Of a stretch of DNA of 64,000 bases, positions 52,638 to 62,123 are shown one piece after another. Positions within the stretch are counted from its first letter, which is position 1. Each line of letters opens with the position of its first letter. The notes beneath the pieces are model-generated. The model saw only the letters and a list, made by a program, of their open reading frames with translations, ran no database searches and was not told where the DNA came from. The stretch is from Sporothrix humicola (lineage: Eukaryota; Ascomycota; Sordariomycetes; Ophiostomatales; Ophiostomataceae). A program made the position numbers and the translations under genes. Location of the stretch: contig WNYE01000001.1 of assembly GCA_021396245.1 (NCBI GenBank), positions 806,001 to 870,000 of the forward strand, in the 5' to 3' direction.

Positions 52638-53978
52638 CTATGCCTTCTTCACCTCCTCCGTCACACCGTTATCGGCCGGTGCCGCCACAGGCAGCGTCTG
52701 CGCCAGCGCCGGCAAGAACTGCCGCGACGTGTGCCGTGCCTGCTGTGCCAGGACAGCATCCATAATCACCAATGCCGCCATCGCCTCGACAATGGGCACG
52801 GCCCGGGGGACGACGCAGGGGTCGTGGCGGCCCTTGGCAGCGAGAACACCCTGCGACGTGCCGTCGTATGTCGACGTCGTCTGCGCCTTGCCGATCGTGG
52901 CAGGCGGCTTGAAGCCCAGACGGAAGTAGATGGGTGCGCCGTTCGAGATGCCGCCCTGCACACCGCCCGAGTAGTTGGTCTTGGTCGTCAGCCGCGAGCG
53001 CGTGGCCGCAGCACCGGGGGGCGTGGCCGTGCCGGCGGGCACAGGCTCGTTGGGAATGAAAGCGTCGTTGTGGATGCTGCCAGGGATCTCGCAGCCAGCG
53101 AAGCCAGAGCCAATCTCGAAGCCCTTGGTCGCGGGGATGCTCAGCATGGCGTGGGCCAGGACAGCCTCGAGCTTGTCGAAGCACGGCTCGCCCAGGCCTG
53201 GCGGTGCGTTGCGGATGACACACGTCACAGTGCCGCCGATGCTGTCCTCGCGCTCCTTGAAGCCCTCAATGTACGTCGCCATCTCCTCGGCGACTTTAGC
53301 GTCGGGACACCGCACGGGCGCATACTTGTCGACGGTTGCGCGGTCAATCTTGTTGAGCAGGTCGTTGCGTGCTGCCGCCTCGGCGGATGTGGCGTCGTCC
53401 TCGCTGCCGGGAGGGAACAGGTGCACCTTGCCGACAGACGACACGAAAGCGACAATCTCGATGCCGTACGCAAGGCGCAGGTACTTTTCGGCAATCGCGC
53501 CTGCCGCTACACGGCCAATCGTCTCGCGCGCACTGCTGCGACCGCCGCCGCTGCTGGCCTTGACGCCGTACTTCTCTAGGTAGGTCCAGTCGGCATGGCT
53601 GGGCCGCGGGTAGAGGTCCATGGTCGAGTTACCGTAGTCCTTGGGCCGCTGGTCCTTGTTCATGACGCGCAGGCCGATCGGGGTGCCCAGGGTGACGCCG
53701 AACTCGGTGCCCGATTGGATCTCGACACGGTCAGCCTCGTTGCGTGGGGTCGTGATGCTCGACTGGCCAGGCCGACGGCGGTCCATCTGAGGCTGAATAT
53801 CTTCTTCGGTCAGGGCCATGCCCGGCGGGCAGCCGTCGACAATGCAGCCGACCGACCGGCAGTGGGACTCGCCATAGCTGTGGGAGGGTTAGTTGCGGGG
53901 GACGGACAAAAGAGGCAGCTGGAAGAGGGTGGGCCACACTCACGTCGTCACGCGGAAGTACTCGCCAAAAGTCGACAT
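52638..53978 (-). CDS. ARO2: Chorismate synthase
   Basis: Last step of the shikimate pathway: EPSP to chorismate, needing reduced FMN. Fungal enzymes also carry their own flavin reductase activity. Exon 1 is 53944-53978 ([11 protein letters not shown] plus two bases of Thr12) and exon 2 is 52638-53877, with a 66-bp intron (GTGAGT donor, CTAAC branch, CACAG acceptor). The product is 424 residues. Signature blocks are [18 protein letters not shown] directly after the splice, [17 protein letters not shown], and [20 protein letters not shown] (second signature). Others are [14 protein letters not shown] and [20 protein letters not shown] near the C-terminus. The length is slightly above the yeast enzyme (376), mainly from Ala-rich loops ([29 protein letters not shown]) and the C-terminal tail. 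Confidence 0.96.
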
Positions 53979-54646
53979 TTTGGAGGAATTGAGGGGTATT
54001 CGAGGGAATTGGAAGAGTGTCGTGAGAAAGGAAGAGAATGTCGGTGCTCGATGCCCTTATGTTCGTGTTGTGGGTACACAGTCGTCGTCAAACGTCGAAA
54101 TGTCGTACGTTGTGTTCGCAGTCGTCAATTGAGTCAGAGGCACTTTTCTCGTGCGATCGTCTTCCTTTGACTTTTTTTTTACTTTTTTTCTCCTTCTTTC
54201 CCCGCCATCGGCCCCGAACCGACAGGCCTCGCCCCCCGTTGGCTGGCCCTGACGCGCTAATGTACGTGCGGGCTACAGGGCCACATCCTGCCAATGCCCG
54301 CCACTCCAGGGCTGTCATAGTGGGGTGGTACTGGGCTGCATTGCCTGACACTTTGCCTTTGCGACTAGTTGTTTCACTCTGTTCACTGTCGTTCTTGCCT
54401 CCGCATGTCGGGCCACCAACATGCCAAAATGACTAATCAAAACTACAGTGTCCCAACGGCAACTCGCGTGTACCTCTGTAATCCACTAATACCAGTCAGC
54501 TCCTGTGGAGAGCTCTCCTCAATTAGGAGACAGGAGCAATACAAGGCCACGGCATCACGACAACCTCCGACGATCTCATCTGCACACACGATGCCTGCCC
54601 TTGCATTCCCGGGCCCATCGCAGTCGCATACAGCAGCATTATAACA
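53979..54646. promoter_or_regulatory. Divergent promoter region of ARO2 and DSC3
   Basis: 668 bp between divergent starts; no additional gene recognised. A T-rich tract lies at 54165-54200. Confidence 0.55.
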
Positions 54647-55999
54647 ATGAGCGACAACAACCGCTCAGCCGCTGGCCGGCTGGGCCCTACATCACCATTT
54701 CCGCCATTTCCGACATCTTCATCATCATCATCCCCCTTTCTCTCCGCTCCGTCACAATCATTACAACCACACCGAAGTATTGCCAGCGCACCGCCATTGC
54801 ATCTTACCGCCCGATTTTTGTCGCTTCCTGACGTTCAGATCGACATTCCCGACCCAAACCGCCTGACCGTTGTCGGCCTCAAAGTCTTGATCCGCAAACA
54901 GCTGGTCCACGCCGCTGCGCAAGCCGAACTCGAGCCACCATCACCGACCTCGTCCTCCAAGCCCCAGCGCAAAGACAAGGAAAAGGAAAAGGAGAAGGAC
55001 TCCTCGTCTTCGCCAACACTGCAGGATGCCCACCGCCGTCGATTGCGCATTATCTATGCCGGCAAGATCCTGGCCGACGACATTGTCCTCGGAAATGTCC
55101 TGAAACCAGTTCCGCCGCCACCTCGAGGCGGCCGCTCGCCGTCTGTGTCGACATCTACCGCGTCTACGCCTGTCGGCAACCAATCTACAAATACACATGG
55201 TCCGCAAGGGTCGGGGTCAGGAACGGATACGCCAGACGATGGAACTGCGCGCGTCTACGTCAATTGCAGCATTGGCGATATCCAGCCGGAGAGCGAGCTG
55301 ACTGCCGAAGCCGATGCAGCTGCTGTAGCGGCCGCTCTGTACAGTCGGAGTAGTGCCGCATCGTCCGCTGCATCGGGGCCCTCGGGCGTGTCAACACCAG
55401 GACAGCGTGGGGGCGCCATGCGTCTGGATCCAACCCATCGCCGAGGTGCAAGCGGGGGTGGAAGCAGTAGCAACTCCCAAAACAATAGCAATGCCGGTCC
55501 GTCCAGTCAGCCGGCCGGCCGTGCGGGTGCTAGCACTACAACTACACCAGCTCCTCGTGGTTTTGAACGTCTTCTCCAGGCTGGTTTTACTTCGGCAGAA
55601 GTCAACCAGCTGCGTCTGCAGTTCAACACCATCCAGTCGAACAGATTTACGCCCGACACAATGCCGTCGCCAGACTCGTTACGGACCATGGAGGACAACT
55701 GGCTCGACAACAACCAGGATGGCACAGGTGCTGCTGGTGGAGGCGCCGGCGCCGGCGGGTTTGGCCGTGGAGGCGGCGACAATGACGGGCTGCCGACCGC
55801 CGAAGACAACGCTTTGCCTGGCATACTGGACATTATGGTGCGTGCCATGGTCGTTGGCTTCATGTTCCCGCTCGGCAGCATGTGCTGGCTGATGCGCGAA
55901 GAGGGGCTGTGGACACCGAGGTGGCGCATGTTTGTCAGTATGGGCGTCATTTTGAGTCTGATGATTGGCTCTGTCAAAACTCTTGCCGGCGATTGGTAG
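54647..55999 (+). CDS. DSC3: DSC E3 ubiquitin ligase complex subunit 3 (Dsc3, ubiquitin-like/DUF2407)
   Basis: Subunit of the Golgi/endosomal DSC ligase that acts in SREBP cleavage and membrane-protein quality control in fungi. Single exon, 450 residues. After a Ser/Pro leader, a ubiquitin-like domain begins at LTARFLSLPDVQIDIPDP, is interrupted by a charged insert (KPQRKDKEKEKEKDSSSS) and resumes at RRLRIIYAGKILADD. A VYVNCSIG strand follows after another insert. The C-terminal DUF2407 region has GFERLLQAGFTSAEVNQLRL and MEDNWLDN, a Gly-rich loop, and two membrane helices (ILDIMVRAMVVGFMFPLGSM; RMFVSMGVILSLMIGSVKTL). The arrangement matches Dsc3 of Aspergillus and fission yeast. The start is the first ATG, in the context ATAACAATGA. 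Confidence 0.9.
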   Translation: MSDNNRSAAGRLGPTSPFPPFPTSSSSSSPFLSAPSQSLQPHRSIASAPPLHLTARFLSLPDVQIDIPDPNRLTVVGLKVLIRKQLVHAAAQAELEPPSPTSSSKPQRKDKEKEKEKDSSSSPTLQDAHRRRLRIIYAGKILADDIVLGNVLKPVPPPPRGGRSPSVSTSTASTPVGNQSTNTHGPQGSGSGTDTPDDGTARVYVNCSIGDIQPESELTAEADAAAVAAALYSRSSAASSAASGPSGVSTPGQRGGAMRLDPTHRRGASGGGSSSNSQNNSNAGPSSQPAGRAGASTTTTPAPRGFERLLQAGFTSAEVNQLRLQFNTIQSNRFTPDTMPSPDSLRTMEDNWLDNNQDGTGAAGGGAGAGGFGRGGGDNDGLPTAEDNALPGILDIMVRAMVVGFMFPLGSMCWLMREEGLWTPRWRMFVSMGVILSLMIGSVKTLAGDW

Positions 56000-56467
56000 T
56001 ACATAACCCTGGGTTTGCCTGTCTGGTTGCGGTGTACGATTTTGCTTCTTTTTGTCTATTCAACATATTTTATAGCGTACGGACGTTTGTTTCGTGTTCT
56101 CTTACGTTCGGCGTTGGTTATGGGTTAAATGGTCGATAAATTACTACATGAAATATTAATACGGGCGTTTGGCATTACAATTATGGACTCACTTGCTTAA
56201 ACAAAGACATTGGCAGAATCATGTTTATTCGTGCCAAATCAATAGAATAATGGCAGTGCTATATAAAGGAAAGTAGAAAGACAAAACGCAAGCTGGCTAG
56301 GCAATAAAAGAAATCGAAAGCAAAAACAGAAAACAGAAAAGCTGCAAGAAAATCAAAAAGATATATCGTAACCAAATAAATCAAAAAGGCCGTCAATCTC
56401 GGTACTCATATAGTCAGAATATTCTTCTTCGGTCGCTGTCCTCCGACAGCCACCAACCTTGTGGCTT
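56000..56467. other. Convergent intergenic region
   Basis: 3' ends of DSC3 and the acidic membrane protein gene; AT-rich. No gene recognised. Confidence 0.6.
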
Positions 56468-59400
56468 TCACAGCTCCTCATGGTCCTCCTCATCCACAAC
56501 AGGAGCCGTCGGCTCGGCTGCAGAGGTCGAGGCATCCGTGGCGGCGAACAGTGACGACGCATCCTCGCCAGCAGACAGAGATGCAGCTGACGTCGCGACA
56601 GATAAGTCGACCTCTTCGGCCGCGACAGTTGCCTGCTGTTCCTCGGCAACCTGTTCGACAACAGCGCTCGCCGAAGCCATCTCGGCCGACGAGACTGACT
56701 CAATAGCCTCCAAAGTCGCAGTCTCTGCGATGGCCGTAGCAGAGATGTCAACGGCTGCCTCGGTTGCAATTGTCTCGACAGCAATCTGTGTAGCGGTCTC
56801 CGTTGACGTCTCGGTCACCGTCTCGTACACCTTGACAGTCATTTTCTCCACGACCGTCTCAACCAGAGTATCAGCGGATACAACAGACGCCGCGACCGTC
56901 TTTTGCGTGACGTCAATGTGTGCATCTTCGATGACCTTGGCCGGTTGGTAACTGTAATCCATCGCCGGCTGTGCATGATGCGACTGTGATTGGACAGATT
57001 GCAGGCCCTGGTCACCTGCGCCAGGCGAACGGAGAGTAGCCAACACAATAACAATGACGCTCAGCACAGTGATGGCGACGTGCTTACGGTCGCGCAAGAA
57101 CACCTTGATCGCTGCAAGGAGGAGCTCGGGGAGCGAAGCCGAGTCGTAAGGCGCCTGAGGGTGCTGAGCGTATGGTACAGAGTCGGCAGGGTTGTTGCTG
57201 AAGCCGCGGTCTGCGGAGGACTGGCGATGCCGGCGTTCTTCGCGACGCTCATATGCCTCCGCACTCGGCGACGGAGGCGAAGGGCCGTAAGAAGAGTGGT
57301 CATCGTGCATATCACGCGTGGTAGCCGTCTCGATTGTCTCTGGCACGTCGGAGAGGCGTGTGCTCTCGACATGCTGAGAGTGAGATGCAGGTGCAGCTGA
57401 ACGGGCCATCTGAGGCGGAGTCCGGCCGTAAATCTCACGAAGGCGGTCCTCAGCCTCACGACGTCTGCGATCAGCATCTAAAGCGTGATCCGTCGTTGTG
57501 ATTGCAGGCGGCTCCACAGGCGAGTCACGGAGCGGCGGTGACACGGGAATAACACTTGGTGGTGCCAAATGGAAATGGTCGACGGGCTCTGGAGAACGGG
57601 AAAACTCCTCGTGAGCTTCGTGCTGGCCATGTTCGTGGCTAAGGTGATTGTCATGAATCTCGTGCTCATGGACCAGATCATCCTCATGCATCTCTTCTTC
57701 TTCTTCCTCCTCCACCGCCATTGCTGCCTCGGCGGCAGCCTCCTTCTCTTCCTGCTTACGGAGGGCCTCTTGCTGCTGCAGGGTCCGAAGCTGGCTAAGC
57801 TCGCGGAGGAGCGCAGAATCAGCCACGATGGGCTCGATCTCAACATCGACACGCTCCATCTCGCTCCAGCAAGCTGCCCAGGCGCCCACTGTCATAAGGC
57901 CGTTACTAGCGTAAACCTTGACACGGAAGACTCGCTCGGCGCCGAGGGACTCGTAGCGGATGTCAGAGCGACATGTCGCGCACCAGTGGCGCTTATTTGC
58001 CTCGCCTTCCTCCGCCCGCTCGTTGTAGTAGTCATCGTCCTCATCATCATAATCCTCGTCATCTTCATCGTCTGCGGGGCCAAGGTAGTGGCCGCACTCA
58101 AGAATGCGAGCACGTCGCCGGACTGGCAGCTCCAGAGCCTCCAAAAGTCTCTCCTCAAGCACCTCGTAGTCGTTCTGTGGGTGAGGTAGCAGAACACCAC
58201 GCTCAGCCACAGTGTCGGCACCTAAAGAGTAATCCTGTAGCTGGCACCATGCACCGTGGAGACGCTTGAGGGCAGCACTGGGCTCAAAAGGAGCCGTCTT
58301 TGAATCTTCATCGCCACCGAGTGATAGACTGTTCTTTTTGGCGCTGCCAATAGCACTTGACGACCGACTCCGAGGATGGTCCGATGGACAGCGGCTCATG
58401 CTCTCATCGAGGGTTCTCAAAACATCCGACCAGACCCAGCGCGTTGGCATGAGTGTTGCATGCAAAAGCACAAGTGGCGCCGGCTCCGGCTTGCGGAACA
58501 CCTTGAATCGTGTTGGCGTATGGTTCTTAGAAGGGGAACCAGGCTGAGGTGAATAAGTAGCCACTGAACCCATGCTCTGGCCTTCATCCAGCCCACTTCC
58601 TGTGCCAAGGCGCCGACGGCGAGCAGCCGAACGGGGAGACATCCCGAAAATAACTGAGGGCGACGGTGATGATATCTGGATCGCGCGGACTGAGGATGGC
58701 GTGCGAAAAGCTGCCCGAGGTGTGCCCCGGATAGTGTGATGAACATATTCGTCGCCATCGTTGTACTGATCGTCGTGCTCGTTGTGCTGCTCATATTGAG
58801 ACATGCGAGAGATCCCAGATACGCCCGACATCCGCGGGGAGTATTGGCTGTTCTGGCGGTGATAAGCAACGCTGCCGGTATCCTCAAGATAGTCGTGCTC
58901 ATCTTCGCTTTCGTTGTGGTCGGCAACGCTCTCGGTCGTGCTGTGCTCGTCCATCTTTTGGTGCCCGTCATGGATGCCATTGTTGCTAGCACCGCTGTTG
59001 TGCTCAAACGACCCCAGCGAGCTGCGAGGACTGCGGTCGCTAAACACGTCGTCTTCGTCGTCCAGCTCAGCTTCACGGTCGTGTTCGGCATCGTCGTCGG
59101 TTGTGCTGTAGTGCTCGGCTTCCTCCAAAATACTCTCATGAGACTCGGACATAGCCCTCATAATGTCAAAGTGGCCGTCACTGTCTCTAGAGTCCTTCTC
59201 GTTGATCTTGGCCACAACTGCACGCGCAGCGGCCTGGATCAAGGCTTCGGTGCGCAGAGATGTGCGCCGGTTGGAGACCCCAGAACGAGAAGATGTTGCC
59301 GAAGTTCGCCGTGAAGCATCATCGTCGTTGTGGGCTTCTTCATGAATTGTGTCATGCTCGTCATGATCGCCATGTTCTTCGTCATCAACATGTTCGCGTT

Positions 59401-60268
59401 CGTGTGCCTCGTCACCTCGATGACCCTCTGATTCATCACCGTGAGAGAGTGCTGCCGATTCGGCAATAGACACATCGGCCTCTTCGTGTTCATCGATGTT
59501 GTGTTCTTCATGCTCCTCATCCCTTTCCTCCTCAAGATGGTCATGTTCATCCTGGCCGTCAACAGACTGGACAAATGACACTTCATCGCTCTCTGCCTCC
59601 TCTGAGGGATCAATATGGGACTCGGCTTGCTCGGCGTCCTTGTCGTCGATCTGCACCTCCTCTTGAGGCTCGGATGACTCCACAGGTTCTTGCTCGGCAG
59701 TGTCCTCCTCTACCTCATCTACTACTGTAGCAGATAGGTCTTTCGGTAGGTCTTCAGTAGGTGTGTTGCTATCTTCTTGCTCAGCAGAATCTTCTGTGGT
59801 CTCTTCGGTAGCCTCTTCAGCAGCCTCCGTCGAAAGGGCCGCTTCGTCTTGGTGAGACTCCTCCTCCTCGGCGTTTTCTGCCGTGGGCTCGTCTGTGGTG
59901 TGATTGTCGTCAGACTTTTCACTCAGTGTGTCGTCGTGGCTCTCGTCGTTGTCATCGTTGTGGCTCTCGCAGACGCTCGGCTCTGGAGATTCGGCGTGGC
60001 TCTCATCATGCTCGTCGTGGCTCTCGGCTTGACTTTCCTCGCCGAGATCGTTTGGGTTGGCGAGGAAGGCATCGATGGCCTCAACGACGTCGGCAACTTC
60101 CATCTCGTTGCCAGTCTCGGCATCGACATGAGCCTCTGGAGCTTTGTCTTCGCTGACAGACTGTTTAGCTTCGGCACATTCCTCAACGGCAGTAATGTCG
60201 AGAATGATCTCCTCGGCTTCCTCCTCGTGGTCGGCAGTCTTTGGATGGAGGAGAATGTCGTCGGCCAT
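56468..60268 (-). CDS. Large acidic single-pass membrane protein ending in HEEL
   Basis: Single exon, 1,266 residues. The first 450 residues are extremely rich in Glu, Asp, His and Ser (for example HDEHDESHAESPEP). A conserved central part runs from about 560 to 830: PSPSVIFGMSPRSAARRRR, LLHATLMPTRWVWSDVLRTL, LHGAWCQLQDYSL, PVRRRARILECGHYLGP, and a Cys pair HWCATCRSDIRYESLGAERV followed by FRVKVYASNGLMTVGAWAAC. A Lys/Glu coiled coil and a second His/Glu-rich stretch follow. One hydrophobic helix (HVAITVLSVIVIVLATL) lies near 1060-1082, and about 180 Thr/Glu/Ala-rich residues end in DEEDHEEL. Relatives in filamentous fungi are, to my memory, often labelled pathway-specific nitrogen regulator; nothing in this sequence shows DNA binding. 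If the C-terminus is lumenal, HEEL would act as an ER retrieval signal. Confidence 0.8.
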   Translation of the reverse strand: MADDILLHPKTADHEEEAEEIILDITAVEECAEAKQSVSEDKAPEAHVDAETGNEMEVADVVEAIDAFLANPNDLGEESQAESHDEHDESHAESPEPSVCESHNDDNDESHDDTLSEKSDDNHTTDEPTAENAEEEESHQDEAALSTEAAEEATEETTEDSAEQEDSNTPTEDLPKDLSATVVDEVEEDTAEQEPVESSEPQEEVQIDDKDAEQAESHIDPSEEAESDEVSFVQSVDGQDEHDHLEEERDEEHEEHNIDEHEEADVSIAESAALSHGDESEGHRGDEAHEREHVDDEEHGDHDEHDTIHEEAHNDDDASRRTSATSSRSGVSNRRTSLRTEALIQAAARAVVAKINEKDSRDSDGHFDIMRAMSESHESILEEAEHYSTTDDDAEHDREAELDDEDDVFSDRSPRSSLGSFEHNSGASNNGIHDGHQKMDEHSTTESVADHNESEDEHDYLEDTGSVAYHRQNSQYSPRMSGVSGISRMSQYEQHNEHDDQYNDGDEYVHHTIRGTPRAAFRTPSSVRAIQISSPSPSVIFGMSPRSAARRRRLGTGSGLDEGQSMGSVATYSPQPGSPSKNHTPTRFKVFRKPEPAPLVLLHATLMPTRWVWSDVLRTLDESMSRCPSDHPRSRSSSAIGSAKKNSLSLGGDEDSKTAPFEPSAALKRLHGAWCQLQDYSLGADTVAERGVLLPHPQNDYEVLEERLLEALELPVRRRARILECGHYLGPADDEDDEDYDDEDDDYYNERAEEGEANKRHWCATCRSDIRYESLGAERVFRVKVYASNGLMTVGAWAACWSEMERVDVEIEPIVADSALLRELSQLRTLQQQEALRKQEEKEAAAEAAMAVEEEEEEEMHEDDLVHEHEIHDNHLSHEHGQHEAHEEFSRSPEPVDHFHLAPPSVIPVSPPLRDSPVEPPAITTTDHALDADRRRREAEDRLREIYGRTPPQMARSAAPASHSQHVESTRLSDVPETIETATTRDMHDDHSSYGPSPPSPSAEAYERREERRHRQSSADRGFSNNPADSVPYAQHPQAPYDSASLPELLLAAIKVFLRDRKHVAITVLSVIVIVLATLRSPGAGDQGLQSVQSQSHHAQPAMDYSYQPAKVIEDAHIDVTQKTVAASVVSADTLVETVVEKMTVKVYETVTETSTETATQIAVETIATEAAVDISATAIAETATLEAIESVSSAEMASASAVVEQVAEEQQATVAAEEVDLSVATSAASLSAGEDASSLFAATDASTSAAEPTAPVVDEEDHEEL

Positions 60269-62123
60269 GATTGTGTTGCGATATTGGAATGTAGATCGGA
60301 GTAGATGGAAAGGAGACGCTCAAAGGATTCGAAAGAAAGGAGGAAAAAAAGGAAGATGTCGCGAGCCTTCTTGAGGCAAGATTATTAGGTTGTAAAATGT
60401 GCTGTTTGTATTGTTCTGCCTTTGCTCACCAGCAGCAACAGAAGCAAAACAATCAAAAGGCGGTATGTATGTTGTGGTTGCAAAATAAAGGAGTATGGGT
60501 ATCTGGTGAGAAAGAGGAACAGAAGTCCCAGAGACGACGAGAAGAAAAGACCGTGACAACCGAATAGATTGACAGAGCTGCAAATGGGCACCCAAACGGG
60601 GGAAGCAGGGACCAACGACGTGGATAGCTCTTTCCTTGTTCTTGCTCCTTTGGCCTATGCATAATGCTCTAAACTGGGCAATTGGGTGGCAATTACAGGG
60701 TGCAGGTGGTGGTGGTTGCAGGCCATTGTTTACCTCGCCAACGGTTGCCAGGTCAATGGCGCCACGCAATGGAAAGGGAAAGAGAGACCCTCATCACTTT
60801 CAATTGGTCGCTGAAAGAGCTGCAAATGTATTGATGCATGATTCGAGAACGATTCGAGTTTTTGAAGACTATTGTCACGATTTTTATTTTCGCATTTCCG
60901 CGATGCAGTCAAGTTCGCTGTCAAATCCGACTGGAATTCAATCAACACGTTTTTTGTTAGTATTTTGGCGCTCCAACGGTCAGACTGGTATGGCGCGCGG
61001 AACGTCATTGGCAATGTACCTTTTTAGTGGAATAATTTGGAGAAGGTACATTCGTCGCTTCACTGTTCAGCCAGTGCCAAGTTTTCAATGAATGCTGGTC
61101 GTGCGTTTTTCTTAATTGATTTTCGTATTATTCCAGAGTATTAATTGTCGACACATCCTCGCCAAACATTTTGCGATATCTATTCAATTGACGTCACACG
61201 TCCACAAAGTTCCGGAGGCTCAACAGATCCCATACACAAGGTCGTGCAAATAGTAAAAGCGATACGTATGTTGATAAACATCATCGACATTTTTTTTCAT
61301 TTCTATGTCGCCTCTCCGGGATAAGGACGATATGTGGTTGAGAACCCCAGATCGACTGCACATCAGACACAGGAAATGCTACGAAGTTCAGATGCCGGGC
61401 ACACCAAGATCTCGAGATGCTTTGCGTTGCCAGGTACCTATACAATACACGGAAATCTACGACGTATTATTTTAAGTTGATGTTTATTCACAAGTTTATT
61501 ATCAGAGGGAAAAGGAAAACCACCGATATCTTCAGCGTTAATCAAGTCACGGTCAGATTGCATCACAGTACTTGGAATGTCTTCGTATATTTTGAAAATG
61601 TCATCATCATCAATTCAAACAGTAGATAGGAAAATGCCGTCTACAGGACTGCGTCCCTTCGGCAATCCACACAGTTGCATGTGCAGATAAGGATAAAGCA
61701 AAAACATAATGAACAAGTCTGAAAACAACGGGAGGCCAAACAAACAGAATGTAAAGAAACAAGAAAGGGCCTATCCCGAGAACCATAATCGCCCTAGTAA
61801 TATCCATTTAATCAACGACGCCAGGAAAACAGAGGTGAAAAAGAAAAAAAAGGCAGAAAACTTTGTACATCGAAATGGTGAGAAGGGGAGTGTTTTCCCG
61901 ATCAATATGCAGGGTGAGAAAGCAGAGATCCCAGGACAAAGGAAAAGTTGAGCTGCAGTAGCCGGTCTATTGTCGGCCCATTTTGGTGAGGTCACGACGA
62001 AGAAGGGAGTGGAAAGCAAGAAAACCCAGGAGATATCAAGAACGCCAACGCTGCTGCGATGTATACAGCCAAAAAAATCAAAACAGAACGAAGCAAAAGA
62101 CCAAATAGCTTTGATATTAAAGC
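60269..62123. other. Long intergenic region
   Basis: 1.85 kb. It carries the promoter and 5' UTR of the acidic membrane protein gene on the left and the bZIP 3' UTR on the right. Bases 61080-61640 and 61700-61900 are AT-rich. Several open frames of 60-150 codons exist but none shows family features. No RNA gene or transposon recognised. Confidence 0.55.

Noticed and set aside
60320..61091. 149- and 151-codon frames in the 60.3-61.1 kb gap
   Set aside because: Overlapping opposite-strand frames with no domain or start context; probably noncoding.
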